Shown in pieces: positions 1-64,000 of a stretch of DNA of 64,000 nucleotides. The position numbers were made by a program, and so were the translations under genes. The notes under the pieces are model-generated. The model searched no databases. It saw only the letters and a list, made by a program, of their open reading frames with translations, and was not told the origin of the DNA. Source of the stretch: Certhia americana (lineage: Eukaryota; Chordata; Aves; Passeriformes; Certhiidae); contig CM031878.1 in NCBI GenBank assembly GCA_018697195.1, forward strand, positions 69,999,816 to 70,063,815, in the 5' to 3' direction. Every line of letters begins with the position of its first letter. Position 1 is the stretch's first letter.

Positions 1-33
1 TTTTATGCACTTTTCATGTTTCCTCTTCCTGTT

Positions 34-46
34 TTTTTTTTTTTTT

Positions 47-92
<46 letters not shown>

Positions 93-190
93 TTGTTTTT
101 GTTTCCTTTTAATTTTTGTTTTGGTTTTTGTTTAGGGTTTTTTGTTGTTTGTTTGTTTGCTTGTTTTTAGTTTGTTTTTTGTTTTTTGTT
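34..190. repeat. T-rich and TTTG low-complexity tract
   Basis: Two long T runs (about 34-56 and 59-91) followed by irregular TTTG/TTTTGG units to about 190. Confidence 0.9.
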
Positions 191-638
191 GGTTTTTTTT
201 CCTCCTGTCAGCAGCAATGTTTTCATGCGTGTTGAATGTAACTTTAAAGAAGCAAGAGCTTTTCAAGCATTTTCTCTGCTGGTAATTCATTCAAGGTTTG
301 GTTGCTGTGGTTTGTTTTCCTTGGGCCCTTCCTCTGGACTGTACTTTCCTTAGGAACACATGTCCTGAGGAAGGGCAGCTCAGGTTTCCTCTCACTGGAG
401 GAGGCTGGGGAACACAGAGGAGCAGCCAGGATGTCAAACACCAACACAGGAACCAGCTCAGGCCATTCAATCAGGTTCTGCTCAGTGATACCTGAAGCAA
501 GTGTGGCTCCTTTTCATGGGAAAGGAGCTTTAGGCTAAGTGTGATTACAGCTTTAAGCTCAATTCATCCAGCAGGAAAAAAAAGACTCATCTGTGATTAG
601 CTTTGTATTCCACAAAAATCTCATCTTTTGAAGACTCT

Positions 639-660
639 GTGTGCGTGTGTGTGTGTGTTT
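639..660. repeat. (GT)n microsatellite
   Basis: About ten GT units with one C interruption, in the downstream flank. Confidence 0.9.
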
Positions 661-3600
661 GTAAAATTTACATCTGTGTTCTCAGCAGCTGAGAAGTTGC
701 TTATAACAATAAAATTTTCAAGCAGTCATCTTCTGCTTCCATCTTGGCTTCGAAACTGGGTTCCCTGACAACTGCTGTTTAGCCAAAAAAACAGCTGTTT
801 TGGGACTGGATGGAATCTCATGATTCTGCTGAACACTTTGAAATAGCACTTCTTTTCATCATGTGATAAGAAAGAAGAGGAATTTCAATCCATTTGATTA
901 ATGGCATGTCTGGTATACTAAATATTTTCCATGGATTGATATTAATCAATGAGCTACACCAGGAGCCATCCCAGTGAATCTCAGCTCTAATTCAAGAGCA
1001 GCTATTTAAGACCATCACCCTGTGCTTGGCCCATGTAAAAATAGTACATGATGTAAGGATTTCACTGAGTTTCAGGCACTCTGAAATAAAAAAAAAAACA
1101 AACCCTAGAATGCTGTGCATGTCCAAGGATTCAATGAATGATTCAGGGAAGGGTTTTTCTACAAAGTTCAGAGGCCTTGGAGAAACACACTGCACTTTCC
1201 AGAGGTGTGGCTGCTGGTGGCAGAACTGTCTGGTGATCAATCTTACTGATCAAGATTGATGGACAGAGAGCTGAGGTACCTCAGCAGTGAGTTTGGCCTT
1301 AAAAATACTGTAGCTGGGTTTTTATTTTTGTTTTGTTTTGTTTCATTTATCTTACCTAAGCTCTATGAGACCCTTGATAGATTTAACAACAGGCATTTCA
1401 AGCTGAATCTTAAATCTTAACTATGGTTTTCAGTTTCACAGTTGTGTGTTTGAGACAAAGACATGAAAAGAAGGCATTCAGCCAAACACTGGCTGTCATT
1501 TTACAATACAAAATAATAAAAAAATGTAGAATTGTGACACAAAAATTGCTAAGCTAGTGCTTGGATAATTTATGAGATTAGATGAAGGGGAAAAGGAACT
1601 CTGTGATTATCAGATAGTGTGGGAATGCAGACCTCATTCTAGACCTGAAGATTTTGGTTATCTCTAAAACTAAGGCCTGGAAATGAGAGCAGCTTGGATG
1701 TGAAGGATTCAAAAGCAGGCAACAGAGGCTGGCATTCTAATCTTATTTTTAAGAAATTAAGCATAAACTATGAAGGCTATACAAATTTAAAAGTCCCCTT
1801 GGAGGAATGAGGAATGGTTGGATTTTGACAGAGTTTGTCCCAGAATTAGCAAAACTGTTTCTTGACATTGCTTCTCTATAGCTGTGAGTAAACCCAGGTA
1901 AAAATATGTGCATAAAATCATGATCTAAGCTTCCTATCCAATTATAGCACACCAGATGTGTTGTATTTGTTTCACACAACTTCTCCTTGTTAAAGTTAAA
2001 TGTTTACACCTGACTCAGGCCATTTGTGCCTGTCAGTGTTGTGAGGGAGCAGTTCTCAAATGTCTACCTCACATGCTACCTAAAACTGCTTTTATTTCTG
2101 ATCTTTAAGAATTCAGGCTTTCAGAAACATAATATGATTTGTGGGGAACAGTTCAATTACCTTTTAACCCTGGGGGTGAGCTACTTGGCAGAGTTTCTAT
2201 TGAACTGCAAAGTTTTTAGTCAGTTCCTTTCAGCCTTCTGCTGGATGATTTTTCTGGAGCAGACAGAACAACAGTGACATTTGTGCCTTTGGATGTTATG
2301 GTTGCTCAGTGTTTTGACTTTTACCTTAAAGCTAATTTTTTTTTTTTTTTAAATTGCATGTTCATCTGAATGTTATGATCAGATTTTATATTCCCCGTCC
2401 CCATCCTGTGTGGGGCTCTGTCCACATGAAAACAGCAAGGCCTGGAGATATGAAAATTATTTTTCAGAACTCAGAGAAGCCCTTGTACTTACCTCACTTC
2501 AGTACATAATGAATCCTTTTTGCTAAATAAGTAAACTGGGGGTCAGGTCCTGTTTTCTTGAATGCATATTTATCCTTTGTATTCAAAAGCACAAGCCAGG
2601 CCTTGGGAACACAGTTCATTTTCATCTCTGAGTTCGGTGATCTGGTCTAAAATTCTCGGTATTTCCAGAATTCAGGTGTAGCGGTGACAGTAATTCATCA
2701 GTTTTCATCATTGCAGAGAAGAGGGAGTGTCTGTCTAGCCAAACATATTTGTGTTGTTTTGGGGGTTTTTGGCAGCTTCTAGGTAATCTTGCTCAGGGGC
2801 AAACCTTAGTGGCAACTGATAGGGGGTTTTAAGTCTACATTGTTCAGGAAATGCTAGAGATTGAAGCACAGAAATACCAAATATTTCTCTAAATATATAT
2901 GCAATATAGAAATACCAGAATTGAACAAAACTACAGAAAAGTGTTGCATATTTACTTTATGTAAAAACATCTTTAGTCACAGGATTTAAAAATGTACCCA
3001 AAAAACCCTGCTTGTGAAACAGGTGTTTTTGAGGCATCAAGGGGTTGGCACACCACGAGCTGCTCCTGCTGGCATTCTTTTTATCTGGAGGCCTTGTTTT
3101 GGCCATGAGTAAAAATGGAACTGTTATCAATTTCCTAAACTAATTTTTAATTAGTTGCTTTAATTAATTGTAAGCAGAGACCATATCTAGCCAGCTCTAG
3201 TTAGATTTCTTCACAGATTCTTATTGTTCCTCTCATCATTAAATCACTGAAAACTAAATTTTGCTAAAACCAACCCTGACAAGCTTCAATAAACAATGCC
3301 AAAGGGAGCTGAAGATTGGACATCTGTGCTCCTAAATTCATGGCACTTCAAGGATGTTGGAATAACCAGAAGATACAGAGGAGATGAAGGCCTGGAAAGT
3401 TGGCGACTTTCTGTCTGAGAAAAAGATGATGAAAGGATTAAAAATCTGGGCCAAATTAGCATGAAGAGTGAAAAATCAATAATCAACAGAGGAAAGAACA
3501 CTAATTAATGATGAGAATTATGTAGTTTGGAGCCAACAATAATTTCACTATTTGCAAAAATGTATAAATGAGTGAAAAAGCTTTGCATCAGCTTCAGTGT

Positions 3601-5584
3601 GGAGGCTGAAAATCTGACAACCACACTCACAAACCCTGGCCAAGAATAAGACCTGACTTGCTAACACAAAAAAGACAGTGTTAGAGAGGGTTGTATTTTT
3701 CCTGATATTTTCCCAGTATTTGTGTAACAACCTCATTTTTGACAAGCCCAGGCAGGGAGGAAGCCTTGGGAGGTTTTAGTGCCCAAATACACAGGTCAGA
3801 CCTCTCTGTGACCACCCATGCTGACATGTGGCTGGCTTCTTGGAACATGTGAGAAACCACCTCCTCCACCAGTTCTGTAATTCTGTGGAAGCAAGGAACT
3901 TATTTCCTATTTCTGCTATAGCAATTTGGTGTCAAACATATGGACAGCCACAATAAGGATCAAGGATTTTATCTTAGATATGAAATGCAGTTCTTCCCTC
4001 TCACATTTTTATTCCCCCCGCTTTAAGAAGTGTGAATATTCACCTCTTCAGAGTGAAGTTCACAAACCCAGCCCTGTTCCTGGATTTAAGGCCTGCTTGT
4101 TCCACAGCTTCAGTTTAGTTTAGGTGTGTAAGCTTAATTTACTACACATGGGAAGAATTAAGAAACATACTCATGGCAGGGTGATTTTTGCTGTATTTAG
4201 TTTTGCAGCACATTGCCATTCCTGGGTTCTCCTGTGTTAGGCACTAAGACCCCTCAGCTGTCATCTGCAGACCTCAGTCTAAGCTGTGACTGCTGATTCC
4301 AAGTCAGTACAATAAAATCCCATATAAGAATCCCACAGCCCCTTCTAGAATGACTATTTCTAGACTGCCTATGCCTAGCTATGCCAACAGTTTATGTATA
4401 AAGGATTGTATGGGCCTAATTGATCCTTTTATACAACTTTGTCCTGTGGGATTTCAGGTGGCACACCAACCATAATTATGAAAGTAATATAATTTTTTTT
4501 TTTTTCATTTATGATGATGATTAGACTAAAGGGCTTTAATCAAACCTGAGTCAGTACTACACAGTATAGACAGTTATAACTGAAGTCCCTGATGCCTAGG
4601 CCTACCTTAGGTCTTACAAATGCTCACTAAAATCTTGGTTTCACTTGCCACAAGATACTGCAGGCTCTCTTAAATAGCAAGACTTTAATTTTACTTTTAG
4701 CAATAATTTTGGTGGCTCTGTAGCTTCCTGGGACACCAGTCTGTCTGTACATGTGCAATCAGCTTTCTTGTTAAATGTTTCTCATTAAAAGACTAGAAGC
4801 TGAAAAAAGGTAGAATTTAGAGAAATGGGTATAGAAATACATACTGTGACAGGCAGGATTGCAAAGAGGTTTTGGATTTCTTCTTGGTATTTCTTGTTTT
4901 TTCTTTTAATTCTAGTTATTTTTTCATCTGGATTTGAAGCTGGGAATGACTTCTTTCTGGGACTGTGCATAACTGCCTTGTACAGTTAGGGTAGTGGATG
5001 ATAATGCTGCCTTTCTAGAAAAGAGATTAAGATTTTTTTTGGCAGCTTGTGCTTGCTGTGTAATTAATTAATGCAGTTGTTACCTGATGACAGTTTCTTC
5101 TCTAAAAGAAAAGCTACAAAAATCTAACAAGCGTACACAGCACTTGTAATTAATCCCTGCTAATATAATCCTCCAGAGTTTGTAGCTTCAGAGAAGTCAT
5201 CGGTGAGTGTTGATACTTTCTCTCCCGAGAGTTTGACAGCAAAGAACAAAATGCTCTGCTGTGTGCAGTCTCATGACTCTCATTGCAGTGTTTCCTAGAA
5301 AGTTCCCATTTTGGAGCAAGAGTAGCCTTCTTCTAAACCACCTATTACAGTTGTTTAGCCTTAAAGTCAGTGCTTTTCTTATATATATTTATCAGAGCCC
5401 TAGAGGTCTCCTTATTCCTGTAGATGTCAGTCAGTTTACCCAGAAGCAGCCTTGAATCCTAATGAAACCTGCACAACCATATCTGAAAGTAATGCCAAAT
5501 CAGTTTGGTTCCAGCCCCCAGTACTGGCTATTGCTTTAAATCGATCATCAGTTTAACTCTGAATGGGAAAAAAAGGACAAAAAA

Positions 5585-7174
5585 TTAATCCAAAATAAGT
5601 TTTATTGTGAGAAAAGTGTCGTCCTAATGGTACAAATGTTCAAGAGAAAGCTTTTTTTCTTAAAACATCTCTTTTCAAAATCCCCAAACTCAACAAAAGA
5701 GAAGAAAAATCACTGAGTTTAACTTGGTATAGTCTTTGGTCAGCACCTACATGCAACTGGAACAATCCTGGATGTGCTTTGGCTACTTTCACATATGAGA
5801 TTCTGTTGCATGTCCAGTTACAGTACCAGCTGTCACAGAAAGCACCATTGAGTCATATACTTATCACATGACAGTAAAAAATGTAAAAAGAAAAAAAAAA
5901 AGAAAACACCCCCACACTAAAGTAAGCTAAAACTCAAGTCATTGTACAATTATCTTTCTTACAGAACAAGCTATGATAAAATGAGGCATGTATAACTACA
6001 GCATTAATGAGATTTCTAACAAATTAACTTCAAATACATAATGTTCCTTGCCTGCTCTGCAATAATTGAGTTTGCAGGTGTGGCAGTCCTGACACAGCTC
6101 TCAGGGCTCAGGAAATGCACCCTGGTTTCAAGCTAGCACCAAACACTGAAATATACTCTTCTGAGAGACATTTCCTTCAGCTGCCTGCAGGAATTAATGC
6201 CAGTTTGAGGAGCACCCTTTCTGAGCATGAGGTGTGGCTGCCTGTGTTGGCTCATGAGGTCACTGAGGAAAGGGCAGCACAGTTCACTTCTGCAGTTCTA
6301 AGGGGATTAAAAACAGTCCATGTATTTTGCTACAGGGCTTGTGCCTCCTCCACTGTTTGCTGTGGATTATTTAGAACACAATCCCATTGAGCTGCTGTGA
6401 AATACGATCTCTGCAGAGACTGATATTGATACTTGTTCTCTATGACTTTTTTTCCCCTTTTTTTTTCTTTCTTAGTTCTCATTTGCAAGAGCATTTAGAA
6501 TATCCTACTATGTGAACGGTTTATAATATCCCACTTCAGAATATCCTAATACAGTGATCTTTCAGCTCTGATATATTTTAGAATTACTTATATACTGTTT
6601 GGATGCTAGTCCAAGTAGAAAAGGAAACATCTTTCAAATCTACTTCTTTTTTTCTTGATGAAGAAAGTACCTCTAAATGTTATAGCTCAAATTTATAAAA
6701 TTAGAGAAAAACAAGGAAGTTTCCCTTTTTGTTTACATAATTTGTTATTTTCTCCATATATTACTGCATTAACAATAAATAAACTTCTATAATATTTTTT
6801 CCATTTGGAACTATAGCAAAATACCCAAAGTGTTACAGACTGCTAACATGAAAAAAAAAAGCTCACATTTTTGTGCCATTTAGTGCCATATGATGACTTC
6901 TTGAACTTCGGCTTTTTTAATACACTTTAAATCGAGGTTATATAAAAGATACAGTAATCATGATTTGCCCTTGTAATAGAAATTTTAGCAGTGGCAGAGT
7001 TAAAGTCATGCTCCTGAAAGAGAGGCTCTGCAGTCCTGGCAGGATGGAAAGAAAGGGCTCTTCCCCTCTGCCTTCCTCCCCCAAAATACAATTTTCCAAA
7101 GCAGAGTCGCTTTGAAAAGCAGATGTTCTTGGGTATGTAGACAGAACAGAAGTGGCTGAAGACCAGAACCATGG
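5585..7174 (-). other. FBN2: FBN2 3' untranslated region
   Basis: About 1.6 kb of AT-rich sequence between the stop codon and a canonical polyadenylation signal. A variant ATTAAA (TTTAAT on plus, near 6915) could give a much shorter UTR. The far boundary is inferred from the signal and is approximate. Confidence 0.6.
5601..5606 (-). terminator. Polyadenylation signal AATAAA of FBN2
   Basis: TTTATT on the plus strand reads AATAAA on the gene strand, in the context CACAATAAAACTTATT. It is the only canonical signal I found between 5600 and the stop codon. Cleavage is expected 10-30 bases lower. Confidence 0.6.
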
Positions 7175-60476
<53,302 letters not shown>

Positions 60477-63400
60477 CTGTAATCCAGAAACAAAAGACAT
60501 TATCAGAACTAAAGAGTGATTCTGAGAAGTATTACACAGAAATTTATATTCTCTAAATGCTGTTGTGGATTGTGAGGGGCCAGGACTGCCTGAAATATTT
60601 GCCTCTCTTGTCCTCCCAGCAAGACATTCAAAAGATCCAGGGACAGACAGCTCGCCTGTATTTTGAAGTGTACATATTTTGGAAGTGTTAATTAAATGGC
60701 CCTATTCTACAAGGACACTTAATTTTCAACACCATGGGCCATAAAGTTCTCCAGCATCAATTATAACTGTCCCGTGACAAAACACAACTCTTTTTTCATA
60801 GAATGCAAATGCATTCCCAGCCACACCATGCAGAGCACAAACAAAGCCCTCATTGTTTCTGCCATTTATGGCTCCATGAGAAGAATTAAGAAAACCCGGT
60901 CAGAAGCAAAATATCACAATGCTGGCTGCAATTCTCTAGTTACGGAAATGTTGAAGAAATAGCAGTTGTAATTGGAATACTGTAAATGGTACTTCTCTTT
61001 AGCCCCCAAATCCTACTTATTATCCCTCTGAGGTTTTTAAGCTTGATCACATGCAAGAACAGGACCCCTGCAGACAGCATTATTTGCTGATTTCTTCTTT
61101 TAAGTGGAATCAGCTTTAAGATTAAAACAATAAAAAAAAATTCCCTCCAAGAAGAATTGTTGATGCATCTCTACCATTTCCTTCTGAACCCAACAATTTA
61201 ATTTTTCATATGCATCCTGAATCAAGCCATGCACTCTAATCCAATCAGTTCCCTCTGGCAGGCGAGAATTAAAAAATGTTTAGTGCTTGCTTATGTTTGC
61301 TAGCTAGAGGAATGTATTGCAATATCTATAAATTAAAACAACTTAATATCAATTAATTATAACGTAATGCAGTATCTAGCTAAGCACTAGAGAAATTAAT
61401 AGCATCAAGAGATAATTTTCAAGACAAATTGAAATGTCCTCTGTATTTTTTTAAAGTTTTCTAAGAGACACAATTTCTATTTTGATATGATGCATCAAGC
61501 CTTCATTTCACTAGAAATGTGCATCACAGAAAGCAATAGGTATTTAAATATATATAATCTAATAATGTGCAGGTATTATTTAAGAAAAAAAAAAAAAAAG
61601 AAGCGAGAGAGAGAAAGAGATAAAAATGCCCATTATCAGTGAACTTTGGAAATTATGATGTCTCTCTTCATGCCAAAAGCAAACACTTCATTTAAAAGCC
61701 AGCTTTCACACATCCTTTACATAATGGACTTATCTACAAAGAGCAAACAGGCCTTGTCTTTGACCGTCAACAACTTACTGAACATCGACAGACATATATG
61801 TTTCTGAAGCCAACTCTTAAACTGTGCATTTCTCATTTTACAGATTAATCACACAGATACAGGGATGTAAAATCTAAGAGCCTTTATCAGGTCAGGACAA
61901 AGTGCCTCATTATTAGTTCTGACAGAATAAGCTCCAAGTCCCTCTGCACCCAAGCTGGCAATCCAGAGTCATGACCAGCAATTATCTGCTCTGTACCAAG
62001 GCCTTCTCCTCCCTGTGAATATATTTTATACTTTTATTACCTCAGTTTTTATTACCTAGGGAATGCTCCCTGCCTCTGTTGCTTCCCACTCTCTCCCCAG
62101 CCAGCAACACCCGGTAGTGGGGGAGTGTTCTTTGCTGGTTTTGCAGAGAAACCAAGTGATTCTTAAAATCATAAATCACACTGACACAAAAAAAGCAATC
62201 TTATGTACTTCATGTTAAATAATCCTCTGAATAAAAATACTCTGGGAGAAAGACACACTTTTGCTTCCTCTCCATCTGCCATCTTGCCTTCAGAAGTTTG
62301 TCTACCTTTAAAAAAAAGTGAGGAAAAAATTCAAAATACAGGACAAACTAACAAAACTTTTGTTTTTGCCCAAACAATCACGAGTGTTCCTCCCTCCATT
62401 TACTAAGTTGCAATGCCAGAGAAATTTCCATGAGGGTCCAGGCATCATCTGTAAAGGTACTTAAAGCTGATTTTCATGTAAAATGTCACATTGTTTTAAC
62501 GGATGGCAGCTGACCTCACACAGGTTTGCACAGACACTACGTGCAAGACAAAGTAAAATGCAGACAGGTGCCACTATCCAAGACATCACTTCAAGAAGAT
62601 GCATGATACCTAAATTGCTTCACATTTATGGGGTTAATATGAGGTTACCATGCCTATCTTTAATTTTCCCTGAATTTAGCAAGGTAGGATTACAATCAAT
62701 TTTAATTCTAAGAAAAGTAATTTGTTTCAAATTTTCAGAGTTTAAACCAAAACCTGACAAAAAATAATTGAGGGTAACACCTGCATGCCAGTGTCCCTGA
62801 AACTACAACCAAAGTAGAAGGGAAAAAGTGGAGACAGAGGGGCCAAAGTTCAACACCTTTTGAAAAGTAGAGGCTGCTCTCCTGGCTTCGTGGGCCATAC
62901 TCCAGGCCTTTCTGCATTTAATATGCTTTAGCACTACGCTAAGTAAGAAGAAAAAAAAAGAAACAAAAACCCAAGCCCAATGAATTTGTATAGGAATAGG
63001 CTGATAATAGTGCATTGACTACATCAGAAAATCAACATCCAGCAAAAAGTAAAGATTAAAAGATGACATTATGTGCATTTCAGCATTAGTGCACCGTTGA
63101 ATCAAGTAGTGGGCTGCTGAAAAAGTATCATATGCACAATGTAAACAAACTCCAAAACTTGCTTCCCTACACCTTATCATAATAATACTAAATGGTAATT
63201 TCGAAAAGAGTAAGCAAGAAATCAATTGATTTTTATAATATTTTGTACGGTAAAATAAAACCCGTTATGTATAAAGATATTTATTGAGGTGAGTTTTAAT
63301 ATTTTTTTTCTCTTAAGTGAAGTCAGTGTACATTGCAAACGTCAGAGAAACAAAAATTGAAACAGCCTGCTGTACATTCCTGGAAATGAACTTCAAAGCA

Positions 63401-64000
63401 CATCTGGTTTACATTTAACTAGTTCTGTCACTGGAAACACAAGCTAAACCATGGAGCTTGTCATAAAAATCTCAACTTTCACAGACTCTGGAGCCTCAAA
63501 CAAGCCTCTTACTCCTCAAAACAAACTGATAAAAATTTTCAATTGAACTACAAACAAAATCAGTGGAGGGTTTTGTTGTTTCTTCAGAGTTGCTGACAAG
63601 AGTCATATTAAAAATTTCTTGGTGACTAATAAGCATCAGGGCATTTTCAGTGCTCAACACAGAGCTCCTGACTGCAGCAGGTTTTTACAACCAGTGAACT
63701 TGTAACTCCAAAATGAATTATGAGAAACAGGATTTGGGCAGAAAGAGAATAATTTCTTTCACTGCTACCAGCCCAGCATTATTGCTGCCTACCCAATGTG
63801 AGTAAAACGCAACACATTTAATAGGTTTTACAGACACTTTTACACAAAACCCCTCCTGAACAGCTTTTTTTGCCTCACTGGCTAAATTTAGACATCAGTC
63901 TACTGAACAGATTCAAAATCTATTAATAGTAGCACCATTATCACTAAGAAGTAAATCCAAGTTTACTGTTTGAAAATGTAGACACATTTTATTTCAACAA
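60477..64000 (-). other. Intron upstream of the cbEGF9 exon (partial)
   Basis: This 3.5-kb stretch holds no EGF or TB exon in either strand; the cbEGF8 exon must lie beyond the window edge. It is AT-rich and unique-looking, with a poly-A tract followed by GA-rich sequence near 61584-61620. No recognisable transposon was seen. Confidence 0.7.

Larger units (their letters stand above)
1..5580. other. Downstream flank of FBN2, no gene seen
   Basis: AT-rich intergenic sequence. Short ORFs on both strands show no domain, no codon bias and no splice-consistent chain. Simple repeats at the left end are listed separately. In mammals the neighbour on this side is SLC12A2, but no trace of it is visible here. 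Confidence 0.65.

Noticed and set aside
4491..4505. T runs and other short homopolymers as separate features
   Set aside because: Short homopolymers are common in AT-rich vertebrate DNA and carry no further signal.

Overview
This window is vertebrate, almost certainly avian, genomic DNA. It carries the 3' two-thirds of one large gene on the minus strand, fibrillin-2 (FBN2). No second gene is visible. The bird assignment rests on a CR1 retrotransposon with the avian-type 3' end (about 11640-12064) and on several avian-style solo LTRs in the introns. AT-rich introns around GC-richer exons fit a large chromosome; in birds FBN2 is expected on Z, but that is inference from synteny knowledge.

Layout, reading right to left (5' to 3' of the gene). 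60477-64000 is intron upstream of the first visible exon. From 60476 down to 7175 there are 46 coding exons, which I splice as cbEGF9, hybrid domain 2, cbEGF10, TB3, cbEGF11-22, TB4, cbEGF23-24, TB5, cbEGF25-31, TB6, cbEGF32-36, TB7, cbEGF37-43 and the C-terminal furin-processed domain. This equals exons 20-65 of the 65-coding-exon vertebrate fibrillin plan with no domain missing or added. The exons total 6161 nt (about 2053 residues plus stop). All exon phases fit (phase 1 nearly everywhere; phase 2 at cbEGF43/C-terminus; phase 0 before the last exon), and I found no stop or frameshift. The 3' UTR runs from 7174 to about 5585, ending after an AATAAA at 5606-5601. Positions 1-5580 are downstream flank with only simple repeats.

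FBN2 is preferred over FBN1 and FBN3 because TB3 has a second RGD (N-R-G-D-V-L) besides the TB4 RGD, and because of TB4, TB5, cbEGF12 and cbEGF25 signature residues and a furin region of the form [10 protein letters not shown]. The protein is a secreted, calcium-stabilised extracellular-matrix microfibril component that binds latent TGF-beta/BMP complexes and integrins; its C-terminal propeptide is released by furin.

Points worth a second look: one GC-AG intron after cbEGF14; a C-terminal propeptide with no asparagine at all and a GC-rich last exon; three LTRs of one TGATGCC...GGCATCA family, two of which bracket the TB3 exon; an old direct duplication around one of those LTRs; a perfect 30-bp palindrome in the TB5 intron; and trinucleotide repeats touching two splice sites. 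I see no novel multi-gene system here.
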